Assembly: GCF_010015585.1 (NCBI RefSeq)
Contig: NW_022985067.1
Location: 580,808 to 644,807, forward strand
DNA from: Eremomyces bilateralis CBS 781.70
Taxonomy: Eukaryota; Ascomycota; Dothideomycetes; Eremomycetales; Eremomycetaceae
Direction: 5' to 3'
Length of the DNA stretch: 64,000 nt
Shown here: in pieces, positions 46,401 to 57,000 of the stretch
Position numbering within the stretch: position 1 is the first letter of the stretch
How the letters are laid out: the number at the start of each line of letters is the position of its first letter
The notes under the pieces: generated by a model
What the model was told of the DNA's origin: nothing
The model's input: only the letters and a program-made list of their open reading frames with translations
Databases searched by the model: none
Translations under genes and position numbers: made by a program

Positions 46401-47522
46401 ATTATATTCGCGTCCAAGTGGGTGAACTTTCCCGGAGTGAGACGGCACCCTCTTCAGATCCACGTTTGAAGATCCAGGAATGCCCGTCGAAGTGTAATAG
46501 GAGTTGCCGGGAGCCTCGCTGCTCGATTTCAAGGGCGGTAGAAACTGCAACAACCTCCAATGCTCAACCTTCAGTTCCATGTATGCTCGAAACTTCTCCG
46601 CCCGCTTCAGGGTGGCATCAGAGAACGCGAAGTCGCTTAGCGGGACAACCGTAGGCGGTGAGCCGGGTATGGACAACGGTATCGACGTTGGGGAAGAGCT
46701 CCCAGCGCTGAAGGTCTGCGATGCTTGCCGTTGCCGCTGAAGATGTACTCGTAAATTTCCCCCGCTATAGTTCTGATGGATTCCAGCGCGGGGTGTCGGG
46801 GAAAACCCGCCGGAGGCGTTCCGTCCCCCGGTTAGAAACTGGGAATTATGGGAGGTTCTTCGACGCGTTTCGCTGAGGTTGAGGGCCATATGGACAAGTT
46901 GCATAGGGTCAATGCTCGACGTCGCAGATGTCGGCCGCCCGGGGTCGAAGAGAGCATCTTGGACCGGTTGAATTTCTTGATCATCCTGGTCCTGATGCTT
47001 TGTGCTTTCTCTCAGGTCCTCAGACATACCCGCACTTTGTCCTGTAGACGTATTTCTTGAACTGGTCGTTGAGTCTCGGTGTCTGTGTGGAGCAGATGGC
47101 GGTTCTGGGGTGACTCTTGGAGAAGCTCTTGGATAAGGATACGGTGCCTTTCCATTGCTCTTGCCCGACCCTCTCCGGCTATCAACTTGCGATATCCTCC
47201 CTGACCCCTTTGGCTCGGTGTGTTTCCCTAAAGAAGGCAAGAGAAACCCTCCTGTGCTCCTTGGCCGATGTCTTCGCAGCGTGCCCAACCGCGACTCGTT
47301 TCCCCCAAAGCTGCTCAACGGCGTCCCCTCTCGAGATGGGGGGCCCGGTGAAGGCGACGCTGAGAGTCGGGATGGAGTAGGACTTCGGTCATATCCAAAG
47401 CTCTGCCCGCGTTGGTCGGAGGTTGGAGTGGCATGACGGGAGTATGTAGTCGATGATGAAGGGTCGGAGGGGTGAAGTGACGACGCCATGGACAACCTTC
47501 CCGTGGAGGCATCCTTGGACAT
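43461..47522 (-). CDS. Large disordered protein with C-terminal membrane segment, possibly MTC4-like
   Basis: A single exon from the ATG at 47522 gives 1353 residues; the frame extends 16 codons upstream without an ATG. Most of the N-terminal 1000 residues are Ser/Arg/Pro-rich and disordered. A conserved block has FRAYMELKVEHWRLLQFLPP, REYNPMQLIRDRKLRNRSRI and WTDVVRVRYWIDTVQ. The C-terminal 250 residues form helices (IARIEALLLCAGIKARSLY, then coiled-coil-like repeats) and end in a Trp/Val-rich hydrophobic segment of about 25-40 residues, so the protein looks anchored by its C-terminus. The YNPMQ-IRDRK block resembles fungal proteins annotated as maintenance of telomere capping protein 4, but I am not certain. 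It has no enzyme motif. Confidence 0.7.
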   Translation of the reverse strand: MSKDASTGRLSMASSLHPSDPSSSTTYSRHATPTSDQRGQSFGYDRSPTPSRLSASPSPGPPSREGTPLSSFGGNESRLGTLRRHRPRSTGGFLLPSLGKHTEPKGSGRISQVDSRRGSGKSNGKAPYPYPRASPRVTPEPPSAPHRHRDSTTSSRNTSTGQSAGMSEDLRESTKHQDQDDQEIQPVQDALFDPGRPTSATSSIDPMQLVHMALNLSETRRRTSHNSQFLTGGRNASGGFSPTPRAGIHQNYSGGNLRVHLQRQRQASQTFSAGSSSPTSIPLSIPGSPPTVVPLSDFAFSDATLKRAEKFRAYMELKVEHWRLLQFLPPLKSSSEAPGNSYYTSTGIPGSSNVDLKRVPSHSGKVHPLGREYNPMQLIRDRKLRNRSRIELRPTPEHWTDVVRVRYWIDTVQHAARQPDYRGGDNVRLPQYAEHGHPTSHGRTSGIGPGWKSRRQPDWTAEPSELLADAYWLEQDAHKAEIEKRNGNKIFPSFESDVAGQLPATESTSQVRPSLEVPRDPHRRRNSALSNTALSIKSTESEPSIPSDERDPDSNRGRRHKRRFLGKGSRDEGSGNNPLKQAWNMAARARSPSSSGLSSTDSEYEGKERKRRRRAPREGEENTAPLERFMAQQLRVSAAHLAPDQGTTALVSPGTPDKWGREGVKPSNEPQPSSSPTSPELAVMKTPPKQVGRQIPTIQLDQRQKSPSTGSSMDADRNNSTTPSSPLVQALSHNMAVISPASSRKQSPTRDKKFTRHLPKFGGELAKLVKRVDQESDDRSSRQASGERERSGSTSQGMGANGGIYPKSAIPVPVQKDDVPITGQMAPIGYRKRSKDEKEPGSSVSRFFRGRLGDIGRGNNKHDVNSDSHTNGEDESDTTEDDEVMKSKKTAIHTQSTSNLERRRETTMPRYRGELPTFRHLDVHSIREDMSEPSNPDHISAQKAAQSANRSPRLDRLKDDLGRIQTASSPELSKWPSEQAVDDSQFLDVDNAASRRLWKPTSRKDTNRASKSSARLAAVVGRGARTSSTGRVRPDRRSYTSHLSASRSRSRGGLSVNQDDTMYPRSHRHWSISQHSNRKASSIVSGNDANASITGEDEELETVDAKSIARIEALLLCAGIKARSLYLREVDVRGARAAPGRHDVEQEAMPEFLREAINGECISHNILGEMRQKFSEADVEELAPSNLRSIDESMQEAFTLAQHSQSHHQLVTIGCRTLSSSLNNLSLTLKQQGTLFQSQASSISTHLSSFRELTSDDLLPNTLLLSDTADNITGSLSRDLTLELRRVNERVERLIRMRRRRFRWVRRVGFVLLEWMLLGIMWWVWFVWVVLVKGSITVVRGVGRAILWCFWVD

Positions 47523-47972
47523 TATCTGGGAGCTGAACGGTTGAAGATGGTGAAGGTGACATATTTCCACATGTTTGCCCTATTGTGAGAGGTAGGGATC
47601 CCGTGGACGACTTCGTTGTACTTTGTAGATCAAAGCTAGGAGTTTGTTGTAGGCGGTGAATGGCATGTGATGCATATGGTGGCGTATATGTCATTCGACC
47701 TCGTACTTAATATCCCGTGCAAGTCCCGCCAATGTCCCGACCTTGCAGCGGATACAGCCGCCTACGCCAATCAACTCATTTCTCGCGGTATTGGGATACA
47801 TCAAGGTATATGCATTTCCTGTGTTCCGTATTGTCCCATATTTACGCCAATATGAAACTTCCTTGCCTAGGATCTTGATGGAATGCTTTAAGGTTATAAT
47901 ATACATATATGTTTCTACTTGATAAGGAATAACTATTAGCAGCCAACTAGTCACTAAGTTAGTTACAGCATG
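47523..47972. other. Intergenic between large membrane protein and TyrRS genes
   Basis: This 450-bp gap contains the promoter of the large protein gene on the left and the 3' end of the TyrRS gene on the right. Nothing is recognised. Confidence 0.5.
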
Positions 47973-50080
47973 TCATATTACATGAATAATTCGGAACCCT
48001 TTCTTTCCGGACCGAACAAGGAGGACGCCTTCAACCATGAATTTCTCCCATTCCGCAGCACTATCCAACCCTACATCTTTAAACCGCTTAAAGGTAACAA
48101 CCTCCCCTGCATCCTCATCGCTAGCTCCCTCTGCGCTGGGCAGGCATCCGATATAAACTCCGCCAGCCGCTATCAACCGCGATGCAGCAGACACCGACCC
48201 AATATTTTCGAATCCAAGCTGTCCTAGGAGCCTCGCCGGTGGCAGCTCATCCAGTGAAGACTTCCGGATGGTCACTACTACGCCCTCCTTGTTGACAATC
48301 GGCGAGTCATTCTTCTCATTGTCACCTTTCTTGTCAGCCTTCTTGTCCTTCTTGTCACTCTTCTTGTCACTTGGTTCCTTGACATTAGGGAATGCTGCAA
48401 CAAAGGCGCGTAAACCTTCTCTCGTGATCGGTTGGAACATCAGAGAATGCAACATGGACATTCGATTGGCAATCGGCGTTCCGTGCACCAAGTTCGTAAC
48501 CTGCTTCGCCAGTTCGTGTTGGGCTATGCGTTTCGAGCGATCGAGGTTATGGCTTTCCATCACTTCGTCGACATTTTCTAGTGGTAAGAAAGTGAAGATT
48601 TTGAGCATATGTCCAACGTCCTCATCCGACACACCCACGAAATACTGTCATACTAGTCAGCTCGGCGGTTGCCAACGTGTTCGGGGACATACAGTATAGA
48701 AGTCGAAGGGGTCGGTGAAGTCCGGGTCCAGCCAGACGGCATTTCCTGCGCTCTTGCCGAATTTCGCTCCAGAAGACGTCGTCAGGAGAGGCACTGTCAT
48801 CCCCGCAGGTCCGGAATGAATAAGGTCCCTTTCTTTCCCTTTGTAGGAGGGCAGTCGATTCTGAAACGCGCTCCACACGGCATTCGAGCCAGATATTATG
48901 TTGCCGTACTGGTCTGAACCTCCAATTTGGATATGAACCTTTCGAGTCTTCCTCAGGTGGAGCCAATCATGGGCTTGTAGGACGGGGTACATGAATTCGG
49001 ATAACGACATGCCTTCTTTGCTGGCAACCTTGGTTCTCGCGCTGTTCACAGGTCAGCCATGGGCCGGACAAATATCCCGCGCGTTACTCACGTATCTCTT
49101 GAGAGCATGGCCCCGATGCGGAATGCCGACCCAAGTTCCCGCAGACTGACCATCAGAGACAACTCATGTAGCCACTTCGAGTTCGTAAGGACCGTATGCC
49201 TTGACGACGGAACTTGAGCTTCCCCAGAATAACTACGTCTCACACTGCGAGCATTGTCCGACATACGATGAAGCTTTTCGCATATCCGGCGGGTGTTGCT
49301 CTTAATTTCGTCGCGTGAAAGAACCGGTCTTGACGTGGTTCGTCCTGTAGGATCGCCAATGCCGGCAGTAGCATCTCCGACCTTCCATCTATCAGCCTTG
49401 TATACTTTACGCGACTTCCATGCACAACCATACCAATGCAACCGTATCGAACCCAAGCGATCCAGTCCAGTAGAGGGCCATAAGAGGGAGAAGATGGCCG
49501 ATATGGAGGGATGGGGCCGTAGGATCGATACCGACATATACGCCGCATTTGAACGTCTCGGGATCGGCTGTCAACTTGGAGAAATGTCCCCTTGATCTAG
49601 CAGCATGCAATCCAGTCAGTCCATCGCCCTTATACGCCTACGGAAGGAAGCCTACCCAACGATCTGATTGACAAGACCTCGCGAGTCCAACGTCTGCAGC
49701 AACTCACTCGGCGGTGTTCGGACGGTATGCTCGGAGCTTGGGACAACATTTTCTTCGCCATCAACCGGTAAGGTCAAAGCCTTCATCAAAGAGGACTCTT
49801 GGCCGGTTTCATTCTGCACAGGATAGTTCGTCCCAGCGAGGGCTGCCTGGAGTGACGAGGCATGTCGTCGTGGTGTTGTGTCGCGAATGTGGAGGGTGCT
49901 AGGCCATTTCGCCAGACTGCCGCGACAGAAGCGTCCGGCTGGCAACATCAGGCATTTAAAAGAGCGACTACAGGTCAGAACCTCACGGGGTGGCCAATTG
50001 CGAGTGTAAGTTGGCGTACTGCGATACTGCGAGATCCGTATCGGATGTCTGTGGTAGAAAACTCGAATAAGTCGACTCAA
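47973..50080 (-). CDS. MSY1: Mitochondrial tyrosyl-tRNA synthetase
   Basis: Five exons, 50080-49656, 49596-49434, 49381-49092, 49041-48693 and 48644-47973, give 632 residues, all junctions in frame. Class I synthetase signatures appear after splicing: PTAPSLHIGHLLPLM (HIGH motif about residue 173), VGDATAGIGDPTGR, tyrosine-pocket QIGGSDQYGNI and KFGKS in the place of KMSKS. The first 100 residues are Arg/Ser/Thr-rich, fitting a mitochondrial presequence. The C-terminal part has an S4-like tail, ARLLGQLGFENIGSVSAASRLIAAGGVYIG, interrupted before by a Lys/Asp-rich insert. It charges tRNA-Tyr in the mitochondrial matrix. Some filamentous-fungal mitochondrial TyrRSs also help group I introns splice, through extra N-terminal elements. 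It shares a 200-bp divergent promoter with the GH36 gene. Confidence 0.9.
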
Positions 50081-50280
50081 GGTTGAACGACCGACATGAC
50101 TCGTGCTCAGTGGTGGTTAGACTGGAGTCTGGGGAAGCAACCGTGGAACTGTTGTGACATCGAGAGATCGTCCCCTCTCTGCTTCCACCACCCCATCTTG
50201 AATAATTATTTGGAGGTTTCATAAACATCAAGAAGCCTAAGAGAATCTTTCCGTGACCCGACACTTGCAAGAAAGTTTTC
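50081..50280. promoter_or_regulatory. Short divergent promoter between MSY1 and GH36 genes
   Basis: Only 200 bp separate the two proposed start codons, so the two genes share a compact bidirectional promoter. No specific binding site is recognised. Confidence 0.55.
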
Positions 50281-53157
50281 ATGATGTATCTGAATATCGT
50301 TTGTGATCCGCCGCTTTCGCAGTCCACCGTTATCCGCACTGGACAAGCTTCGGTATGGTTGACCTTTCTACGTCCTGCACTGGGAGTCATTCCATACATC
50401 TCTATATTTCATGAAATATCTGTACTATCTCTAGTGAAAAGAAATCTCTCAGACCGCTCATGGATATTGCACTTGTGATCCCTCTTCTTATTCGGACCGT
50501 CAACACACCATCCTGTTACATCGAGCTGACAGCGGTTAGGTCCCCTTTACTGTTGTACTAGAGACCGATCCATCTTCTCAGAAAACCTGGGAAGTTGGAG
50601 TATGGCACAATCTAAATCGAGAACATGATTGGGAGCTTCTCCCTCTATTGGGATCTCACTTCGACACTGAAGTCGTACGTTGCAATATGAACCCGCCATG
50701 GCCATTCAGCTTCTCATGTGCCGCTAGACAACATTGTCGAAGGACAAATCTTCAGTTCGGCGTCAACTTTTCACAGGAAAGCTCTGTGGGATACCGCCGA
50801 AATCCCATCCGGTCTCTTTCACGGTCAAATTCCGAGTAGCGTCTGCTGGACGCGATGACCAATGGCAATGGGTCCAAGACCGATTCTCGCTCGCAGACGG
50901 TCATCTGTACTATGCTGCTCGCAAGCCCAGTTCCGACCTGGATGAGTTTATATCTGGGATGTCGTCCGAACTCGATGTCGGTCGCGAACGCCCTGATACT
51001 GTTGATACTCGACTGTGGCGCGTGACATCCCGAGTCCCTGCTGCCGTAGGCAACAAGTCTTCATTCACCCAGGTGAAACTTGGCAAGGCCATAGCCTTCA
51101 CCAGATGGTTTTCTTTGGTCCGTGTCTGGACGCCGTGGATCGGCCCTCGGCAGGGCAAAGGCCAGTTTAAACTCGACAACGACGCATTCCTGTTGTCGTT
51201 TCTCCGCCACGATGGCCTGCATGTAGTCGCTCTGGCTTTGAGTGGCATCGATGACTCAAGCACCTGGTTCAGGAGCGATGACGAGGGCAATGTCCTTATC
51301 GTGACGAGGAACGATGCTGCGGATCCAGGAAGGAGCCGGGCTCTGGTCGCTGTTGCCGACTCGTTCGAAGTTGCGAATGCTGCTGTGATGTACCACGCCA
51401 GGAAGCTCGTCATGGATCAGGTAAATTCTTGCGATGAAGAACATCGTCAACTCATGACGCAGAATGAAGATGAAATCAAGCCCAAATGGCTGGAAGACTG
51501 GTACGACGGATTTGCGTACTGCACATGGAACGGCCTGGGCCAGGACTTGAACGAGACCAAGATTTATGATGCGCTGGATGCTCTTGAAAAGAATGACATT
51601 CATATTACGAACTTGATCATTGATGACAACTGGCAGAGCCTGGATCGACCAGATCAAGGATCGTCTGAGCGTCGATGGATGGAATTCGAAGCGAACAAGC
51701 AAGGGTTTCCGAACGGCTTGAAGCACACGGTTGACACCATCCGCAAGAAGCATCCAAATGTCACCCATGTCGCGGTTTGGCATGCTCTTTTAGGATACTG
51801 GAGCGCCGTGTCTCCTAATGGCAAGATCGCGAAAGAGTACAAGATACGCAAGGTCCAAAAATCCCCCGGAGTCACCGGTAACGAGTGGCATGTTGTCGAC
51901 GAGCAGGACGTACATCGCCTTTACGACGATTTTTACAAGTTCCTCTCTTCGTGCGGAGTTGACTCTGTCAAGACTGATGCGCAATTCGCCATCGACGAGA
52001 TGACCAACGCCCCCGACAGACGAGACCTGATCCGGCCGTACCAAGATGCCTGGGCTATCGCGATCTTGCGTCATTTCTCGGCGAGGGCCATTTCATGCAT
52101 GTCCCAGGCGCCGGTAATCATGTTCCACTCGCAGATGCCGACAAACAGGCCGCGGATCCTGGTCCGCAATAGCGACGACTTCTTCCCAAATGTCGACAGC
52201 TCCCACCCTTGGCACATCTTCTGCAATGCGCACAACACCTTGTTCACCCAGCACTTGAATGTACTTCCGGACTGGGACATGTTCCAGACCTCTCATCCGT
52301 GGGCACGATTCCATGGAGCGGCTCGATGCGTCAGCGGAGGGCCCATTTACTTTACCGACGAGCCGAACAAGCATGACGTTGGTCTCATTCGGCAGATGAC
52401 CGCGAAAACCATCCGCGGCACCACCTGCATCCTCCGTCCGAGTACGGTCGGAAAGACGACTACGCCGTACGTCACCTACGACGAGGAAGTGCTCCTCAAA
52501 ATTGAAACGTATGTCGGCAACCAAGAAACCGGAACTGGCATTCTAGGGATCTTCAACGTGAGCCGCCGCAGTTTGACCGAGCTCGTCCCGCTCGCCACGT
52601 TCCCTGGCACGGAGGTTGGCCGAAACGCTCGAACGCGACAATACATCGTTCGAGCTCATACCACGAACAAGGTTTCAAAGCCCATGTCTCTGGGCGAGAG
52701 CGATAAGGCCCGTTTGCTCGTGGATATCGAGACTGGTGGATGGGAAATCTTCTCAGCGCATCCTCTTCGTCCGTTCATGCTTCGCCGTCGCCGCGGCAGC
52801 ACCTCCAAAGGGCCGACTCGTATCGCCGTAGCGCCATTGGGCTTGTTGGGCAAGATGACCGGAGCGGCCGCGATCATCGCCACGCAGATTTTCGTCCAAG
52901 ACACGGGTCGATTAAGGGTGTGGGCGAGCCTAAAGGCCCTCGGGACCTATGGGCTCTATATTTCCGACCTGAAGGATCGGAACCTCGAAGAGGACTTCAT
53001 CGCGATGATGTTCGGACGGGCTATCAATCCGGCTGCGGTGAAGAGAAGCGAGACAGATGAGAACGTGCTGGAGATTGACGTGGAGCGCGCTTGGAAGGAG
53101 AGTGGGCGGTCGCCGGGCTGGAGTAATGAATTGGCGGTGGAGGTCTTTATTCGCTGA
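50281..53157 (+). CDS. GH36 raffinose synthase / seed-imbibition-like alpha-galactosidase
   Basis: Exons 50281-50352, 50540-50674 and 50728-53157 give 878 residues. The start was chosen because MMYLNIVCDPPLSQSTVI matches the family's opening and splices in phase 0 into VPFTVVLETDPSSQKTWEVG. GH36/SIP1 motifs follow: WCTWN-type AYCTWNGLGQ, LIIDDNWQSL, the nucleophile region VDSVKTDAQ, and RNSDDFFP with HPWHIFCNAHNTLF. No signal peptide is seen, so it is probably intracellular. Plant members transfer galactosyl groups from galactinol or hydrolyse alpha-galactosides; fungal members are little studied and may act on raffinose-family or other alpha-galactosides. The 187-bp first intron is longer than the others, so a missed micro-exon is possible. 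Confidence 0.87.
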
Positions 53158-53274
53158 TGGACATCGGTTAACAGGGATATCAAATATCCTTCGTGAATGT
53201 TCATCTCGGATGCGCCAGAGCGCGGACTTCAGCACCAGAATCCAGTCTTAAAACGCATCTTTATCACCTATCAA

Positions 53275-54006
53275 TCATCCATGCTCTTTGATCGTCTTAC
53301 TCATAATGAAATATCCACCAATATTTTCCTCTTTCTCTTCGTTTAAAGGCTTCTTCTCGTTCTCATTGCCGTCACGACATCTCAATCGCCGAGTAACGCC
53401 GCCACCAGCCCTGCTCGCCAACACCTCTCTCTTCATCTCCGCTATCTCTTCCGCGGATGGGCTAACCTCATCCACCGCGTACCCCTCCCGGTCATAGAAC
53501 CTTCGTCCCCCTTCATTTTCCTCAAACACCGTCAACATGACCTTCCGCGCCCCGATCCTCGCTGCGATCCCTTCCGCCACCCGCATTAACCGCTTCCCCA
53601 GCCCCTTCGACTGACACGATGGGTCCACATGCACCTCGTACACATAGAGCGCAATGAACGGCGCCGTCGTCTGCGGAGATTGTTCCTCGACCGGGAGAAA
53701 CGACAGGAACGCGATCGCATCGGTCGAGTCCAGCGACTCTGGCCGCACAAGTAGGTATCTCATGCCGTTCTTCCGCATTTCCGCTCGTTTCGCCCGTGGG
53801 CGCCAGCCGAACACGGAGGTTTTGTAAACCTCGGAAGAGGTGAGCTCGACGAGGCGGAAACAGCGCGCGAAGTCGGGTTTGCTGATAGTGTTCCATGACG
53901 AATGGTCGAGGGAATCGATACCCTCGGCGGGCAGATATTTTTCCCAGAAGTCGTCGTCAGGAAGCGCATTTAATTGCTGGAGTTGGTGCTCTACTTCGTT
54001 GGCCAT
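53275..54006 (-). CDS. NAA40: N-alpha-acetyltransferase 40-like (NatD)
   Basis: A single-exon 243-residue GNAT protein. The acetyl-CoA pyrophosphate loop is QSKGLGKRLM, preceded by the strand YVYEVHVDPS. Following it, RKVMLTVFEENEGGRRFYDREGY and DEVSPS match the NAA40/NatD signature (KVMLTVF..N and D-SPS). NatD acetylates the N-terminal Ser of histones H4 and H2A. The family normally has about 220-240 residues, so length fits. A Lys/Glu-rich C-terminal extension follows the domain. Its stop is 117 bp from the stop of the convergent GH36 gene. Substrate assignment is from family only. Confidence 0.85.
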   Translation of the reverse strand: MANEVEHQLQQLNALPDDDFWEKYLPAEGIDSLDHSSWNTISKPDFARCFRLVELTSSEVYKTSVFGWRPRAKRAEMRKNGMRYLLVRPESLDSTDAIAFLSFLPVEEQSPQTTAPFIALYVYEVHVDPSCQSKGLGKRLMRVAEGIAARIGARKVMLTVFEENEGGRRFYDREGYAVDEVSPSAEEIAEMKREVLASRAGGGVTRRLRCRDGNENEKKPLNEEKEENIGGYFIMSKTIKEHG

Positions 54007-54314
54007 TCTAGGTTACAAGTATGAATAGATATTTGACCGGCTCAGCGAAGACACTTTAGCTGATTGAGAGTTGGTAGATCGTCATTATTGGCCTGTACAT
54101 GTATTTAAATAAATGATTTCGCAGATTTTTGTTCTGGCTCGATCTGTGACGCGATCAAACGCGTCGTTACTACGCGAGTCATGTAACTAGAATCGTGAGG
54201 AGAACGTTTAGTTAGTTAACTTCATTTGCTGTTCTTCCCTTCCCAAATACATTCAACTAACAGAAATCAACTTTGTCACCATATCCATACACATTTCTGC
54301 ATAGTGTCGATGCC

Positions 54315-54918
54315 ATGATCAGATCGTGTGGTCGCCCTAGAAATGTGCGGTCATTCCACACCAGTTGCTCGAGATTCCGATCGCCTATAAGGCAGTTCGC
54401 GAGCGATGCAACCAGTCGGGATACCGGTGGACGAAAAGGAGTCCGGCTCCCAACACTTGATGAGGCACGCGATCTGATCTCAAACTCAAAGGCAGCGGCT
54501 GACTGTATTGTAGTGGATACAGAGGGAACGTGCTATTTCACTCTGGAGAGATATTGTGAGAGCGATAAACGGTATGTGCCTCTTGGTGTCAGGAGTATCT
54601 CGAATATAAGATGCTAAGGTTGTCTTAGAGGTTCCATCGAAATCGACTAGACAAGAACTACGTGAATTTGCTAGAGGCGAATTCGAGCGCCATAGATATG
54701 TCACGGATATTGTAATGTCCCCAGGCGTTATTCATTCTTTGACCTTACTGACCTGCATGGACAATTAGGGACATATTAGGTACTTGATATCTGTAAGTAT
54801 TGGGGTTTTGGACTTTCTCGGTTGCTATCATGCATGATACGGAATTGACTGACCGACCTAGACCGGGAAAACGGAGTTTGATCATATGAAACGTTACGTC
54901 GAAGAGCAGGCTCGATGA
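54315..54918 (+). CDS. LYR-motif protein, LYRM2-like, five exons
   Basis: Exons 54315-54464, 54514-54571, 54629-54711, 54769-54792 and 54862-54918 give 123 residues. The model was built from protein homology, since no single frame exceeds about 90 codons of real sequence. After an Arg/Ser-rich presequence-like start (MIRSCGRPRNVRSFHTS), the spliced protein has RLPTLDEWIQRERAISLWRD, where LWR is the LYR tripeptide, then STRQELREFARGEFERHR, VTDIGHIRYLIS and TGKTEFDHMKRYV, the LYRM2 pattern. The first intron would use a GC donor (GAG|GCACGC) and a TTGTAG acceptor; the fourth exon is only 24 nt. LYR proteins act in mitochondria with the acyl carrier protein; LYRM2 helps complex I. The reading is consistent across four phase-matched junctions. 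Confidence 0.75.
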
Positions 54919-55810
54919 CGCTGAGTATAAATATGAGCCATCCGCAGGTGGAATCCTCGCTTTGCGACCTGCCCGAAGTCAGTTATATCAAATTCACGCT
55001 GTCGCTTTTAAGGAACGAAAGACCGTTCTTTCAAGCGGTAGAGAGCAATGCCAATCCCCTTGGAAAACCGATGGCAAAAGATCGGAAAGGCGCCGCAGGA
55101 CGGAACTGGGCGTAGAGCCCACCCCACGCCTTCGGCGATTTGAGAGGAGGATGCCGCACAAGCCCTGGTACTCTGTGGTCTGGCGCAGCGCATAAAATTC
55201 GGTACGGACCACAGGACGAGAAGAGCAAATCCGCTGGTGATGCCTGTGGTCGTTCACGATTTGACTCGTTTCAAGGCCGAGCTAGGGAGCGTAGGTACGG
55301 CCCCAGGATTGCGCCGATGGACTACTTGGCTATCGCCACCACATCAAGAACACACCACCGTGGCAGCGTCGAGGAATCCGCCGGCTAGAAAATCCTGCGT
55401 CTTGTTCGGCTTGGGTTACTATAGCTCATGCTTCATACCGAAAGGTGCGGTGGGTCGATGCAAGCGGCGCCCGCAGCCATACGGTGATGTTAGGCAACAT
55501 ATCTCTAATGCTGCTGCGAAGTGGGAGCTACTCTCGTCAGCTTATGCATGTGGATCATATTAGGTTCCTCTATCACCAGCGGAAACGAAGTTGGGCTTGA
55601 TGTGACTTCGGGAAACCGGAATCGCAGCACGGCGGGCAGGCGAGGACGGCCAGCTTGACAGCCGAAATATGAACTACTGCGAACGAATAGAATTATTCAA
55701 TCCTTGCGTTAAGCTTCATTTTTCGGCCCCTCGCGGTATCACTCGTTCCATACTCCAACAGCTCCTCATTGAGGTCGAACAGTTTGTCTACCAGGTTTTT
55801 ATCACAGCCA
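54919..55810. other. Intergenic, no gene seen
   Basis: Overlapping open frames on both strands at 54994-55563 lack family motifs. This is the 3' region of the LYR gene and the 3' side of the HET-like remnant. Confidence 0.45.
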
Positions 55811-57000
55811 TCATCCGCTTCCTTGCAAGTGATTCATACTTTCAATATGCTTGACCCAGTCTGCATACCGGGATGCTAAGCATGAACGGCACGAACCTCG
55901 TTTCCAGAACAGGTCTGGCAGGGTGCCACATCTCTCGAACACATTCAAGATCGATACCGCAGCGAAGTCTGAAAGACAACGCTCCAATCCCGGCTGTTGT
56001 TCCTTGCCCTCACTATACAGAGTCCAGCCGTCCCAACTGGGGTGCTCAGTGGCGATGCCGACTACCCTGCAAGACGGCCCTCTTGACCGTATGATGCGAC
56101 TGGAAGTTGGAAAGCTGGATTCATGGAGCACCCTGACCATCGGGCAGCACCGCTACTAAGAGAGCCACCATATCTAGATTTTCGCCGTTCTCAAACGCCT
56201 CATCGCGGGGAACGAAGTAGTAGTGGTTGTATCCTGACCCGAAGACGGTCATGTTTCTACCAGCAACAGCACTGGAGGCGTTTGGAGCCTCATACCAAAA
56301 CTGCGAAGTGACCGTGACGACCGCCGCTTGCCGCTGAGTTAGCTGAAAGCTAAGATACGCCTGAAACAGTGGCAAGTCATTAAATAAGGTATCCATGTGA
56401 TGGCTCAATCGTCAGTACGCTGCGTGGGCAAAATACTGGGGTTGCTGTGACTGACAGCAGTGTAAGATTTGATAGAGAAGAGACCACAGGTTCTGGTCAT
56501 AGTCCACGCTGATATGTTTGGAATGCCGTTCAGAGTCCCTCGAGACAAGGCCTAGTAGGGCGAATACTTTATCGTGCGGAATCATACAACCCAGCTTGCT
56601 GAAATTGCCGAAGATGGACTCAAAGTCCTTCAATGCACCTCCGTACCATTGATTCTTCAACATCGAGATCCAAGGCCAGTGGAGATCAGTCAAGTCTTTC
56701 TCATCGATCTTGGTGTTGGTGGTCACATGGCGATATCCAACGTCATGGATATGGTCTTCCTTAATAGGGGATTATAGAAACTGACGCTTCATATACCATA
56801 ACTAAGTCAGAATGTCGCCAAGAAACGTGGACTATCTGCCCCGGCAGACTTTGGATTAACTGGGACATATAATGGATTTCGCGGTTGGCTACGCACGTGC
56901 TTAGAACAACTGAAGCTTGCGGCCTTCTACAAGGTAGTTCGTTGCTAACTTCGATATTCAGGCACAACTGAAATGACTCTAAACCCCAGAATTGAGAGCT
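55811..57000 (-). pseudogene. HET-domain-like gene remnant
   Basis: Minus-strand pieces resemble heterokaryon-incompatibility (HET) domain proteins. The central piece (56726-56412) contains IPHDKVFALLGLVSRDSERH and ISVDYDQNLWSLLYQIL, the hallmark DKVYALLGL..I..DY region that follows the HET core. The same frame continues past an in-frame stop through 56121. A downstream piece (56140-55811) is protein-like (VVGIATEHPSWDGWTL, SCRSCLASRYADWVKHIES) in another frame. An upstream piece near 56967-56761 contains ANREIHYM, as in HET proteins. No clear start is found. It is either a decayed gene or one with introns I cannot place. Confidence 0.45.

Noticed and set aside
54994-55563. Overlapping plus and minus frames between the LYR gene and the HET-like remnant
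   Set aside because: Mutual antisense overlap with no motif; probably shadows of GC-rich composition.
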